NCBI RefSeq assembly: GCF_034140825.1
Contig: NC_089045.1
Coordinates: 4,683,501-4,747,500 of the forward strand
From: Oryza sativa Japonica Group
Taxonomy: Eukaryota; Streptophyta; Magnoliopsida; Poales; Poaceae
Direction of reading: 5' to 3'
DNA: 64,000 nucleotides
Each line of letters opens with the position of its first letter. Within the stretch, counting starts at the first letter, position 1. Both the position numbers and the translations under genes were made by a program. The notes below the pieces were generated by a model. It searched no databases. It was given only the letters and a program-made list of their open reading frames with translations, and had not been told where the DNA came from. Of this stretch, positions 12,132-27,060 are shown one piece after another.

Positions 12132-12845
12132 TCATGGCGCCGTGGACGCTGCAGCGGGAGATGGTGTCGTCGTCTTATGTTTAGCACCGGTGGCAGTCTC
12201 AGAAAGATATTCCGGGAGGACAGCTTCCAGGAGATCCAACAAGGTCCATATATACTTGAACTTTGTGGCGAGGATGGCCTCGCCCTCCGAAGACGACCTC
12301 TCCGAGCATCCACTCTTGCAGAGCGGCAGCGGGTGGCCGCCGTGGAACAAGACGGTGAGATTCTGGTGGATCATAGGGGGCCTGTCTTCCATGTAGGTGT
12401 TTCCGCAGGTCTGGATGGCGTCAACGTCGCCGATGGTCTTGTTGCAGCTCAAGAGGCACTTGCCGGGATGTGTTTTTGTCGTTATCGCCTCGTCCCCTTT
12501 CCACTGCGGGAAGAAGGTGGCGATGATCACGGGGTCGGCGGCGGTGGTGGTTGCAATCATGGATTCTGCGAGCGATGAGGCCTCGTAGATCTTGACTCCA
12601 CAGTAGTCGTACAGCCGTGTGTAGAGCTGCTCGTTATCCTGCGACTTGGCGACGTCGTCCGGGAGTGTTGGGTACACCCTGAGGCACGACGCTACGTCTG
12701 TCGTCTTGGAGCAGAATGCCTTGGGATCGTAGCTGCCGGTGGCGCCACTGACTGCAGCGGCTAGGAGGAGGAGGAGGAGGCGGAGGCGGAGGCGGAGTGG
12801 CAGCAGCAGTGAGCATATTTCTAACAGGTGCTCCGGTACCAACAC
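12132..12845 (-). pseudogene. PMEI-family gene P, start codon lost, chimeric 5' end
   Basis: Reads 237 codons of a PMEI-like protein close to the Q genes: GSYDPKAFCSKTTDVASCL, the KCLLSCNKTIG motif, and LPEYLSET near the C-terminus. The frame opens at a GTG directly behind an in-frame TGA; no in-frame ATG precedes the conserved domain. Homology to the Q genes starts at TCACTGCTG, within the signal peptide. Everything upstream belongs to segment R, so the native start (MAGSSS... in Q) has been replaced. The R segment does offer ATGs in another frame. It may be expressed from an unseen upstream exon, but a pseudogene is more likely. Confidence 0.65.
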
Positions 12846-13920
12846 TCATGTATGACGCCGCCATTATCATGGATCCTCGTCGGCTCGTCGTTGCTTGTCT
12901 GCTCATGATCAGTGACGCTATCCTGGCCGCACTGCCGCAGGCCGCCTCGCGTGGTGCTGGCTCTAATCGCAGGGACTGTTAGACTTAATCTTGTCGTTTG
13001 TGTTTTTTCATCCTATCAAGTCGTGTTTAGCTAATTAGTGGTTTGTGTCCACGTTAGTCTTTCCATGTGTGTACTGAGCAGTGAGCAGGTCAATAGTATG
13101 TGTGATTTAGTTTGATCAGGGAGGCCATGATCTGCATGCAAGTGAAGCATGGATTCTTGGCGAGAAGGCTGGATCAGATGGCTCATGCATGTGTTAGTGA
13201 TTTAGTGGTGCTCTGCATGCAGCGAGTTGTGCCTTGCATGTAGGAAGGTGATTAGAGGATAATCCACGGGAGGTGCTTGCCGGTTTGTGCGGCAAGACGT
13301 GGCTTAACCTGTGCGTGTGTGTGCTCTATTTAACCAATGTAATCAGCATTTGTTAAAGTGTGTCAAAAGTGAAGTGAAAAACAAGTGTTTGTGCTGTGCG
13401 CGCTGGTGTGCAGCGTGGAAATTCCTTGCGTACTGTTCATCTTGTTCCTCCGTCAGTTCATCATCTCTGTGCGTGTATTTCATCAAGTGAGAAAGAGAGA
13501 GGTGTGTGTGCGAGTGAGTGTTTGGGCTGACAGGGACGAGCAAAGGTTGCCGAGCTCGCCAGCTGCTTGCTGCCTGCAAATAGAGTGAAAAAAAAAACAG
13601 GTGCAAATAGAAAAGGAAAAAGAAACCGAGTTCTGAAATTTTAGGAGCCACAGATGCCGGAGATGGTCACGCTGCTGACGGTGACATAGAAACGCACACT
13701 CCCTACTGGTTGCCTCATTTGAAACAAGGTGTAGAGAGATGGGAAGGAAAAAGATGGGAGGATGAAGGAAGATGGAAATGACATGTGGGTCCCACGTGCA
13801 GATGAGGAGATGGATGGGAAATGTGACGTTAGTGGCATGGTTCTAATTTTGTAAAATTTTAGTGGCATGGTTACGAATAGATGAATTGTAATGACATTTA
13901 TTTAAAATGGCATGGATTGA
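12846..13920 (-). repeat. Segment R, copy 1 (with inserted solo LTR)
   Basis: Sequence of unknown origin fused to the 5' end of P. It contains a run around GATCATGAGCAGACAAGCAA, a Ser/Arg-type short frame, and a conserved TTTGCAG acceptor-like site. Related copies lie at 33030-33545 and 54960-55395, each broken at a different point near the P junction. Its distal part (13770-13930) also resembles 56400-56550. No domain recognised. Confidence 0.6.
12977..13532. mobile_element. Solo LTR (556 bp), probably copia-like, inside segment R
   Basis: Starts TGTTAGACTTAATC, ends GGGCTGACA, with target duplication GGGAC at 12972-12976 and 13533-13537. The other two R copies read straight through this site. 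A TATA-like CTCTATTTAA lies near 13323. It was probably inserted after the R duplications. No internal domain remains. Confidence 0.85.
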
Positions 13921-14420
13921 ATTAACCCTTGTAAAACGTATGGAAATTGAGGGATGGAGTCCTATTGGAAATAGGAGCTCTACACCTACTTTGAGTCGGC
14001 GGGCTTTGTGGTATAAATAGATGAGGGGTTGAGACTAGAAGATATTGACTTTTTGGGAGAGAAAAGTTGGGGTTTACTTCGAGGTTTCAATCCTAGTTCG
14101 TGAGTTGAGAGAGGAGTGCTTTAGATGCACTTTTGAAACACATATTGATGCAATGAAATTGATCTACTTTCAAGAGTTTTGTTGATACATGTTTTTCTGG
14201 ATCTGACGGTTAAATCGGAGGCAAGTCGGCGGTCTAACCCAGATGGCGGTCCAACTGGCGATGAGGGGGTGGTCAGACCGGAATAAATCTAACGGTCAGA
14301 TCGGCTATGTCGAGATCTCCATCAATTTGAAGGTAACTTTTTATTTCCACTAAAAGTTTTTGCCTTTTTTGTTTTCCCTACCATTCACCCCCTCTGGTAG
14401 GTTTGTTTGGTCTTGTTTCG
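13921..14420. other. Shared spacer between R and Q1 downstream flank
   Basis: No gene. It repeats in reverse complement at 32520-33030. It contains a CGGTCTGACCG / GGTCAGACCGG set of short inverted motifs near 14230-14300, similar to motifs in grass LTR elements, but no element ends were found. Confidence 0.4.
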
Positions 14421-14839
14421 ATCGTACAATAGTGGTCCATATATGTCGTCATCTCCCACGAACTGTGGCACATGTGCGGAGCCCTCCCCTACTTCTGGCT
14501 ACCGAGACGTAAGCTCCTCCTCACTAACCCTGCCCATCTAGCCATACTGGCCCGACCTGCATGCACGTTGCCATCTTGCTATATGCACCCCACCACACAG
14601 TGCAATAGCACCACCAACTCAGCTCCATGCCCGCTCACCATAGAAGTTAGACCGTCACCGTTGTGGGCCACTGGTTGCTCTTCCTCTCATTATATTTGGG
14701 GTACCTAATGATTTTGAGAACATGTGGTCGGAGGCATGTGATTTATGTAGGTGGTAGAACCATTATTTTTCTATTTTGTAAATCAATTTTCCTTTAATTC
14801 ACCTATTCTGAGCCCATAACGATCATATAAAACAGGAGT

Positions 14840-15084
14840 AGTACCTCATCTTAACGATTATATAAAACAGGTGCAGTATGCGGATGACACACTGATTTTT
14901 ATATGGATCATAATTTAGAGCAAGCTGAAAATATTTTCTATATGTTTTAGAACAACTACCTATCCTCAATATTAATTTCCATAAAAGTGAACTTTTTGCT
15001 TTGCCTAAACTAAAGACTGAGGAACAATATTTGTAGTTGTTTGGTTGCCAGATAGATATTGTTCTTTTAGATATCTTGGTATAT
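14840..15084 (+). mobile_element. LINE reverse-transcriptase relic, copy in Q1 flank
   Basis: Same relic as at 11340 but slightly longer: YADDTLIF at about 14877 followed by a stretch encoding remnants of an EQAEN segment, then NINFHKSELF-like and LFGC-like pieces, all frame-shifted. It lies downstream of Q1. Confidence 0.7.
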
Positions 15085-15558
15085 CACAATTGCAGCAAGT
15101 GAGGGCAAAACCACAAACCGTAAAAAGCAAAGGAAAAATCACAATTGCAGCAAGTAATTAAAGGCAAGAATACAATTATGCCTAAAAAACTAAATTCAAT
15201 CTTTACATGCCAAAAAAAAAACATAAGTTTGGTTATGATATATGCTTGCTGTATAAATGCTTTAATTATTTTTCAGAACATTTTGTAACTATTTGAGTGA
15301 TAGGGAAGCAAGTATGTGTATGTACTTGAGGGGTGAACATCCAATTCCACTGTAAGAATTAGAACACTAACTGATGGATGAAATTAAATGGGCTACTATA
15401 TACTGCAACAATTAGTGAAACATGATTCTTAAATGCTCTCTGTGAAATCTTGATTATTTCTTAGATACATAGTATATGCGTGTATATAGGGATTCCAAGA
15501 GCACTGCACTGTTGTGGTCTGGTCGATCGAATCGAAGGGACTGCATGCTTGTAGTTGC

Positions 15559-16248
15559 TCATGGCGCCGGGGCCGCCGCAGCAGCGACGTAGGGAGATGG
15601 TACCGTCGTCGTCGCAGTCCCAGTCTCAGAAAGATATTCCGGTAGGACAGCTTTCATGAGATCCAACAAGCTCCATATATAGTTGAACTTGGTGGCGAGG
15701 AGGGCCTCACCCTCTGACGACGAGCCGTCAAGGCATCCACTCTTGCAGAGTGACGGCGGGTGGCCGCCATGGAACAAGACGGTGAGGTTCTGGTGGATGA
15801 TGGGGGGCCTGTCTTCCATGTAGGTGTGTCCGCAGGTTAGGATGGCGTCAACTTCGCCGATGGTCTTGTTGCAGCTCAGGAGGCACTTGCCTGGAGGTGT
15901 TTTTGTCGTCATCGCCTCGTCCCTTTTCCACTGCGGGAAGAAGGGGGCGCTGATCTTGGGGTCGGCAGCGGTGGTGGTGGCAATCATGGATTCCGCGAGC
16001 GACGTGGCCTCGTAGGTCTTGAAAGAGCAGTAGCGGACCAGCCGTTTGTACAACTCTTTGTTGTCCTGCGCCTTGGTGACGATGTCTGGGAGTGTCGGGA
16101 ACACCCTAAGGCACGATGCTATGTCTGTCGTCTTGGAGCAGAACGCCTTGGGGTCGTAGCTGCCTATGGCAGCGGCAACGAGGAGGAAAAGAAGGAGGAG
16201 TGGTAGCAGCAGTGAGTGAGGCGATGCAAGAGAGGAGGAGCCGGCCAT
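15559..16248 (-). CDS. PMEI-family secreted protein Q1
   Basis: Intronless, 229 aa, complete from ATG. The signal peptide is about residues 1-26 (LLLPLLLLFLLVAAA). The mature protein starts near GSYDPKAFCSK. The N-terminal Cys pair (FCSKTTDIASC), GKCLLSCNKTIG at mid-protein, and LCKSGC near the end fit the divergent monocot branch of the PMEI/invertase-inhibitor fold. A low-complexity Ala/Pro/Thr tail ends it. Two potential N-glycosylation sites are NKT and NLT. It differs from Q3 at about ten positions. It probably acts in the cell wall by binding a PME or invertase; the target is unknown. Confidence 0.75.
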   Translation of the reverse strand: MAGSSSLASPHSLLLPLLLLFLLVAAAIGSYDPKAFCSKTTDIASCLRVFPTLPDIVTKAQDNKELYKRLVRYCSFKTYEATSLAESMIATTTAADPKISAPFFPQWKRDEAMTTKTPPGKCLLSCNKTIGEVDAILTCGHTYMEDRPPIIHQNLTVLFHGGHPPSLCKSGCLDGSSSEGEALLATKFNYIWSLLDLMKAVLPEYLSETGTATTTVPSPYVAAAAAPAP

Positions 16249-16302
16249 GCTTGCTAGGATGGGAATTGAGGGTAACTAACATATGCACATGGTCAGAATT
16301 TG

Positions 16303-16312
16303 ATATATATAC
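16303..16312 (-). promoter_or_regulatory. Candidate TATA box of Q1
   Basis: ATATATATAC-type box about 60 bases upstream of the Q1 ATG, bordered by a CT-rich stretch. The same arrangement is kept in front of Q2 and Q3. Confidence 0.45.
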
Positions 16313-16689
16313 TCTCTTTCTCTCTCTATATGTAGGAAAATTTCTTTTCCCTGCATGCATCGCTGGCTAGTAATCAGGAGAGCTTCACAAGTGTTGGGTT
16401 CAGTTTTGTTATGAATACTCTCCATTCATTCTTGTACCCTCTCTCTCTCTCTTTGTTTTTAATTTCAAGATTTTCTTTTTGAGGTTCTCTAGGTGTGTTT
16501 GGACCCTCCATTCATCTTTTGATCCCATAAGCCTGATATAAGGACAAGGCGTTTGAGGAGAGTTGTGACCATTTTACCGCTAGAACCAAACTTATTTGCT
16601 ATTAGACGCGCTCACTACCTCTAAATAGAGATGTGACCAACAACAACACCGGTGGTCACATGCGGAGTAATTGCTCTCGGGTTTAGAAA

Positions 16690-16865
16690 AATACTCCCTT
16701 TGTACCTGTTCATATGAGTACATCACCGATTCCAATTTCTACCAATTTCATCTGTTCCAGTGGCACATTTGCTATATATTTCAAAATTTGTGCCTGTTCA
16801 CATAGTACATGACCATTCCAATTTCTACAAATTTCATCTGTACTCCAATGGCACGCACACCATCG
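16690..16865. repeat. Two-unit direct repeat in the Q1 upstream region
   Basis: Units built on GTTCA-CAT-AGTACAT and CCAATTTCTAC-AATTTCATCTG occur twice. The corresponding upstream regions of Q2 (about 29990-30160) and Q3 hold an extra partial unit, so the array changes length among paralogs. The rest of 16313-17640 is Q-type upstream sequence without genes. Confidence 0.5.
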
Positions 16866-17817
16866 ATCTTCCGCAAAGAGGAATAAAGCAAAAGCCAAAT
16901 GTCGACAAATTTTGGCACAACGAGCCGACTTTCTTTTTCCGTTTGCATGACATTTGCACTGTTATACGAGAACGGTAGTTGGGCATTTCAGAAAACTGCT
17001 AGGTGATAGAAGTAGCCATAATAAAAAATACCAGAAGTTGAGCAGAGGCATGATATATTCAACCTGGTGTTGAACCAACACCAGAAAAATTCAGAGAACT
17101 GCAAGCCTAACAACTAAATTTTCTTAAATTCTATAGAGAGAATCATTCGGACCAAAAGCAAAATAGCGCGTGAGCGCTTATAGATAATTTTTAGAACAAA
17201 TGTGTCCTAGGAATCCCTTCAAGCAGCTATGTTCATTCAGGACACAAAAATGCCCCAAAAAGCAAACATATGTGAGCAGCTATTGATGGCTTGAATCAGA
17301 ACGAACAGCCTCCAAAAAAAAGTTTCCCTGCTATCTTAATTCTCTCTTTGTGCAGGGGAGGTTAGGTCTGTGCCTAGTATGTCAGTAGGTTAATTAGCAG
17401 ACCACTGTGTAGTGTAGAAGTATCCTTCTCGATCCCTTCCCCACACTAATCCCCACCATTAGAAAATATATTAATGATAATCTGGAAACAGTATTCGGTG
17501 TGAACTCGATCGCACTGAGGTAGCTAGGGTAGGCAGCAAGGATCGGCTAGTCATAATCAAGGGCCATATACTTGTGTCGTACTGATCTACTAGATCGCAT
17601 ATGCAGTATAGGTACTAGCTAGTGTTTTTGTATGCTTAACTATACAAAGATTTATACGTACTAAACAGGCAATTGATTATATATAATACAAGTGCACGAG
17701 CACATGGCTCATGCATCTTTATTTATTTATATATACATACCATGGATGTACGTACCAACAAATACAATATAAGGTACGTACATATGCAAACAGTAGAGTA
17801 TATAGTTACAGACATAC

Positions 17818-18395
17818 CCAAGCAACATGCTGCCTTAGCTGATTATCAGGTGTTCTTAACCTAGCCGATGCATGTTGCAAGTTTTGCTGTTGAATCGGCT
17901 GAACCGTATGTTGCCTCAGTGGTGTTTACTGATTCGGCAATGACTGTACTGGATCGGCAGTAGGTGGATTTGGCAGGAACATAGCAGCCACCTGCTCCTG
18001 AGTCAGCCGATTGACATTTTGCCCACCATGCTGTGGCTGTTCTCTAGTCAACAATCGAGGATTGGTCATTTGCCTTTGTGCTGATGATGGTGCAGTTGGT
18101 GCAGGAGCTGAAACTGATGCTGCTGGCTGAACTGGTGGTACATTGGAAGAACCCTGTTGATTGCCTGTGACCAAAGGCCTATAGTTTGGGAAAACACCAC
18201 CTGGTAAATAGACGGGCCCTGTGGCTTGATGTTTAGCTATTATACCATTAACCAATGACTTCACCATGTTTGTTAAGGTATTGACTAAGACTCCTGATTG
18301 ATTGATCAAAGCATGTTGCACGGCGTAGTCAATCCGATCTTGGAAGTTGTTAAACGGTGGTGGTATTCCATTGCCATCTGGACCAAGATCCTCAA
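17818..18395 (-). mobile_element. Gypsy-type retroelement fragment (minus strand)
   Basis: A 157-codon minus-strand frame of Pro/Gln/Ala-rich, low-complexity sequence resembles the gag-proximal region of plant gypsy elements. It abuts the truncated PME 3' flank at 17817 on one side and oppositely oriented protease-region sequence on the other, so this is a broken, rearranged fossil. Confidence 0.4.
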
Positions 18396-18399
18396 CCAC

Positions 18400-22723
<4,324 letters not shown>

Positions 22724-25250
22724 TGTTGACGGTCGTTATCGATCAGTTTCGACCGTCAATATTGCTGAAATAGGAGAGAACTAGTGATGCTTGCAATGCA
22801 TATGTTTGTTAGAATAATAATATTCCACTAGTGTTAGGTTTACTAACCTTTTGCAGAGAATGATCATAAAGTAGAGGAGAATCGACATCAACTCAGACGA
22901 TAAATCAATCAGACGATGTCGAGAACCAGACTTGTGTGTGAATAGGCCAAGAACTCAGAATTGACACGATGAATTGGGCCAAAATTCACAAGTCTACGGA
23001 GTGGAGCAATAGAGGAGGCCACCAGCCAAAATTGGGCTGGATTGGGCCAGCCCCAGGTTCGGCCGAACCTGGTGGTTTGGCCGAACCAATCCTGGCGCCG
23101 TTGGATCCAGGTTTTGGCATGGATGTCCAGGATTGTATCCAAATGACGGTTGAAGGGTACTTTGGACAATTTCCCTTCCACAACCATCATAACTACCTCT
23201 ATATAAGGAGCTCACTCTCTTCACTTCAACACACACCTCAAGCAATAGCTCTCTCATTTCTCTCAAGTTTAGTGTAGTAGTATTTAGCTGGTGGAATAGA
23301 ATTAGAATAGGAGTGAGGAGTCTGGAAGCCTTCGGAAGAGTTCAGGTATGGCTCTAGTAGCTTTTCTCTTCTCTTTTGTAAGCTTTGTACTTTTATTAGA
23401 ATACTCTTCTATATACATTTATGGTATTGAAATACTTTCCGAGTATATGAGTACCTACTTTACATTATGTTCATATTATACTGAATATATAGCTAGCTTA
23501 TCTGGGAGATGCTTTGGTGCGGGTATAATGCTTGCATATGCAATTACTCTATGCCATGACGATGATATTAGAGTAGTATCTGGTAGTTTAGACGTGGTGT
23601 CTAGATTACGGGATATCATTATTTGGGGTTATATATTGCGCATGAGAGGTGGGCCGCTGATGGTGACAGCTCAGTACGGGTATTCCTCCGCGCCTATATA
23701 TAAATCTAAGTTAATTTCCTGGGAGGGTATTCCTCCGTATTTAGCCCCGGTTGTATAGTCATGACGGGCTGTCGTAATGAACTCGGCAGTCAGGGGTGGC
23801 TTCTCGAAGTACTAGGAGGGCATCGGATAGAGGGTATTAGCTAGTATATTAGTTAACTAGAATGTATGTATACTATGTATACTAAAAGTATAGGAATAGA
23901 TTTCCTTTCTCTTTTCTTTCCACTTAGCTTAGATGATATATTATGAGGATGAGTAGTTAAATGCTTGTGTGTCACTCTACCGTTGGATTATCTTAACCCC
24001 TGCTTAGAATATGATTATCACAAGTAATATATAAATTATTAGTTGAGTTCTCTCTACATGATCCTTCCACGGGATAAAATAAATACGATACTGTCAGGGT
24101 TATGGATACCACATACCTAATAGTAGTTGACTAAATCTCGGCATGATCCACCACATACCATGTCTTATACGGAAACAACCTTCGGATATGGATGGAGTTC
24201 CGGATAAGGAAAGACAACCAGAGTTCTACATGGAAACGACAAGGACTACTCGGATTGTATCCATATTGGTTTCCCTAGTTCTACTTGGACAAGGGGACAC
24301 CTATGGGTATAAATACAAGGCCCCCTAGGAGGAGAGGGGAGAGACACCCACCATAGACGAAACAATCAACATACAAGCCAACATACGCCAAGACAAGCCG
24401 CCGGATATCGACATCAGAGATACGCCTGGATCGACACTATCCGGTACCTACAGAAGCCGGCCATAGGGATCTAGCGCTGTCTCTGATCTCGCCGGGCACG
24501 AACTCGAGGAGGAAGACTACCCTGTTGTCGACTATGAGTCAGACCTTCAGACCGCCATGTCGACAACAGTTAGATAGGCTGCCCCAAATATTGTATTGGT
24601 GTGATTATGGTGAATAAGAGCAATATTGGCTTCGGCCAACAAGATGTAGGGTTATTACCTGACAATTCAGGGGACCGAACCTGTATAAAAATCTCTGTCT
24701 TCATCTCTTTTACCTCAGTCTCGTGTATATCCTACTACCAATGATCCCCATACTATGCAAATACCGGAATCGCGACATCAAACGTCGACAGATACCCTTG
24801 GAATACTCTCGGGTGAAATGCTACAATGGTATATTTGTGCGCTTGCGGATGAACTCTGTAACCATAATATACCAGAAGTATTTCTACGCCATTGCTGGGA
24901 ATTATATTTCTAGTAATGTCGTTAAGAAATACCAACAAGCATTTCTACCGCCATTGCGGGGAAGATTCATAATAGAGATTACTTGAACTAATACTTTATA
25001 TTTCTCTTTTCTTTCCACTTAGCTTAGATGATATATTATGAGGATGAGTAGTTATTAGTTGAGTTCTCTCTACATGATCTTCCCACGGGATAAAATAAAT
25101 ATGATACCCTTGGAATACTCTCGGGTGAAATGCTACAATGGTATATCCATGCGCTTTGTGGATGAACTCTGTAACCATATCATACCAGAAGTATTTCTGC
25201 GCCATTGCTGGGAATTATATTTCTAGTAATGTCGTTAAGAAATACCAACA
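22724..25250 (+). mobile_element. 3' LTR of the Athila-like element, carrying a nested solo LTR
   Basis: Starts TGTTGACGGTCG right after the polypurine tract and ends AAATACCAACA. Its distal part is internally duplicated: the block from about 23906 to 24945 (minus the nested LTR) recurs at about 25007-25250. No 5' LTR partner lies in the window, so age by LTR divergence is not available. The downstream flank CTCAC is the reversed start of an intron of the QWRF-like fragment. Confidence 0.65.
24092..24790. mobile_element. Nested solo LTR (699 bp)
   Basis: Begins TGTCAGGGTTATGG, ends AACGTCGACA, with GATAC duplicated at 24087-24091 and 24791-24795. The internal duplicate of the host LTR at about 25095 shows the empty site (TATGATACCCTTGG). 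Inserted after, or independently of, the host LTR's internal duplication. Confidence 0.9.
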
Positions 25251-25255
25251 CTCAC

Positions 25256-25684
25256 CTCGGCGGTGATGGCGGCGCGGGCCATGGCCTTCTCCATGCGGGC
25301 GTTGGCAAAGCGCCACTGGAATAGACGCGCGGTGAGCATTCGCGCGCGGTGCGCCGCCTCCTCCTTCTCGGGCTCCTCCTTCTTCCACGTCATCATGTCC
25401 CTGAGCATCGCCGATCCTCTGGTGTTCCCAGTGTTCTCCTACGACGACGACCCCCCTGAGCCACCACCGCCTCCGCCTCGCTGGCTCCCACGTTCCCTCG
25501 CGGCGTCCGCCCCCCCCCCCAGCTCAGGCACCGATCGGTGCGCGGGAGAGGAAGGCAAGGCGGTGTCCGCATCGTACACGGTATTCTCCTTGCTGCTCAG
25601 CTCCCACCACCCGCCGCCGCCACCACTCAGGCACCCGCCCGCCGCCGCCGCCGCCGCTCGAGCCCCCGCCTGCCGCCGGCTCAT
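25256..25684 (-). pseudogene. Fragment of a QWRF-motif (DUF566-like) protein gene
   Basis: On the minus strand an exon-like stretch ends RLFQWRFANARMEKAM...AAITAE and is followed by a perfect donor (GAG|GTGAG) at 25255, where the LTR begins five bases on. The QWRF box is the hallmark of the plant QWRF/augmin-subunit-8 microtubule-binding family. Upstream the same frame is Gly/Ala/Ser-rich (SKENTVYDAD), then interrupted by an in-frame TAG at 25437-25439. Only the motif region is present, far shorter than the roughly 400-650 aa of the family, so it is a broken gene piece or a captured fragment. The assignment rests on one motif. Confidence 0.45.
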
Positions 25685-25689
25685 GTCAA

Positions 25690-26296
25690 GGGGAGAGAGA
25701 GAAATATGGGGGAGAGGAGGAAGAAGGGTAGTGAGAGAGAGGATGACATGTGGGACCCACATGTCAGTGGTGCCCATAATTTTTTTTGTGTAAATGACAA
25801 ATGGGCTCCGCTTATATTTTTTAATTTTAATGTCACATAAGCGCCACGTCAATGTCACGTGGAAAGAAGACCAAGTCAACACTGCCACGTGTACGCCATG
25901 TCAGCAAAACCGCTCTCCAAAACCACCAAGGGAGTCAAATTGTACCGGTTTTGTAAGTTCAGGGGTCAAGATTTCTGGTATTGAAGTTGAGGGATATGAT
26001 TTAGATTCGGTGGTCAGTTGGGGGAGTCAAAGTGATCTTATTCCCCATTTTTATAGATGTACAACGGGTGTTAGCGCTAGCTTATGGCCTGGCGCTGAGA
26101 TATTGGGCCTTAGTGCCAAGGCTCATGGCGTTAAAGTAGCAGTCTATTTTCAGCTATAGTTTTTGTCACCATCTAGTTATTATATAATAAGTTTATTAAA
26201 AGGCCTAAATTGTCAAAAATGGTTGGTCTTATATTTTATACATCCCTCTTTATGTTGGTTGGTTTAAATTGAACTGACCAAAATTATACAGTTGGA
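25690..26296. other. Repetitive non-coding flank
   Basis: Contains the ATGTGGGACCCACATG palindrome (25748-25763), also found in segment R copies, then AT-rich DNA. No gene recognised; the frames are short and lack motifs. Confidence 0.4.
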
Positions 26297-26553
26297 TACT
26301 ACTGCCTCCGATCCGTTTCATATAATAAGGTGTTTAACTTTTTTCCTAATTAAATTTAATCAAATTTATTGAAAAAATATAGTAGTATTTTGAACAAAAC
26401 AAATATATTATCAAAATATATTCAATGTTAGCTTTAGTGAAAGTAATTTAATATTTTAGATGTTGTTAGATTTTTATATAAATTTGGTCAATAAAGTTTG
26501 ACTAGAAAAAATTTCAAATGATTTAAAATATATAGAACGGATCGGGAGTAGTA
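26297..26553. mobile_element. Stowaway-type MITE (about 257 bp)
   Basis: Ends TACTACTGCCTCCGATCCG and CGGATCGGGAGTAGTA are inverted copies of the grass Stowaway terminus with TA at each edge. The core is AT-rich and non-coding. It lies about 500 bases upstream of the PME start. Confidence 0.7.
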
Positions 26554-26955
26554 TTTTTGGACCAAATCCATATTCCACGCATATGCGTGCGCTTCCAAAA
26601 GAAGTTTCATTTGTATGGAGAGAGGTAGAGATAGAGAAATTTCCTTTCAAGAGTAATTAAGAGAGGGCGATGATGTGTACATATATGCACGTGAAGGCTG
26701 GACTGATTATTGATGACGGACGTAAGTTAAAGGATTATATTAATTAGAGAGTTAGCAGCAGAAAGAGAGCTATCAACAGGAATAAAAATCTTGTAGCTGG
26801 CTATAGACAAGTAGCTAGCCTAGTAGGTTGAATCGATCGATCGATTTAGCAAGACAGACAATCAGAGAATCTATATATCTACTCCTAGATTGGTGTAGTA
26901 GGTCAGGCTTGGTAGCACATGCGCGCAAGTCCCAGCGGGCGGGCATATGATCGAG

Positions 26956-26969
26956 TGTATATATATACA
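26956..26969 (+). promoter_or_regulatory. Candidate TATA box of the PME gene
   Basis: GTATATATATACAC lies about 95 bases before the PME ATG. The spacing is plausible for a plant promoter with a leader of about 60 bases. Confidence 0.35.
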
Positions 26970-27060
26970 CACATACAGATACAGTTACTCCAGGAAATTG
27001 ATCGAGCAGGCAAAAACCAAGTGAATCGATCGGTCGCACACACAAAAACTAGCTAGTACA

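Larger units (their letters stand above)
9410..17817 (-). repeat. Inner inverted-repeat arm, left (P and Q1 unit)
   Basis: Reading leftwards from 17817 the order is: PME 3' flank, Q1 upstream region, Q1 gene, Q1 downstream with a LINE relic, segment R, PMEI-P, P downstream. The same order appears rightwards from about 29002 and again from 34000 (after removing the CACTA element). The P and Q1 downstream regions are also homologous to each other (compare 11087-11990 and 14580-15540), so an older PMEI duplication lies inside the unit. Homology to the PME 3' flank stops sharply at 17817. Confidence 0.8.

Noticed and set aside
12177-12578. Plus-strand frames opposite the PMEI genes (also 15824-16015 and minus frames at 30854 and 50812)
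   Set aside because: They are shadows of the PMEI coding strand, recur in every copy because the gene does, and have no independent motif.
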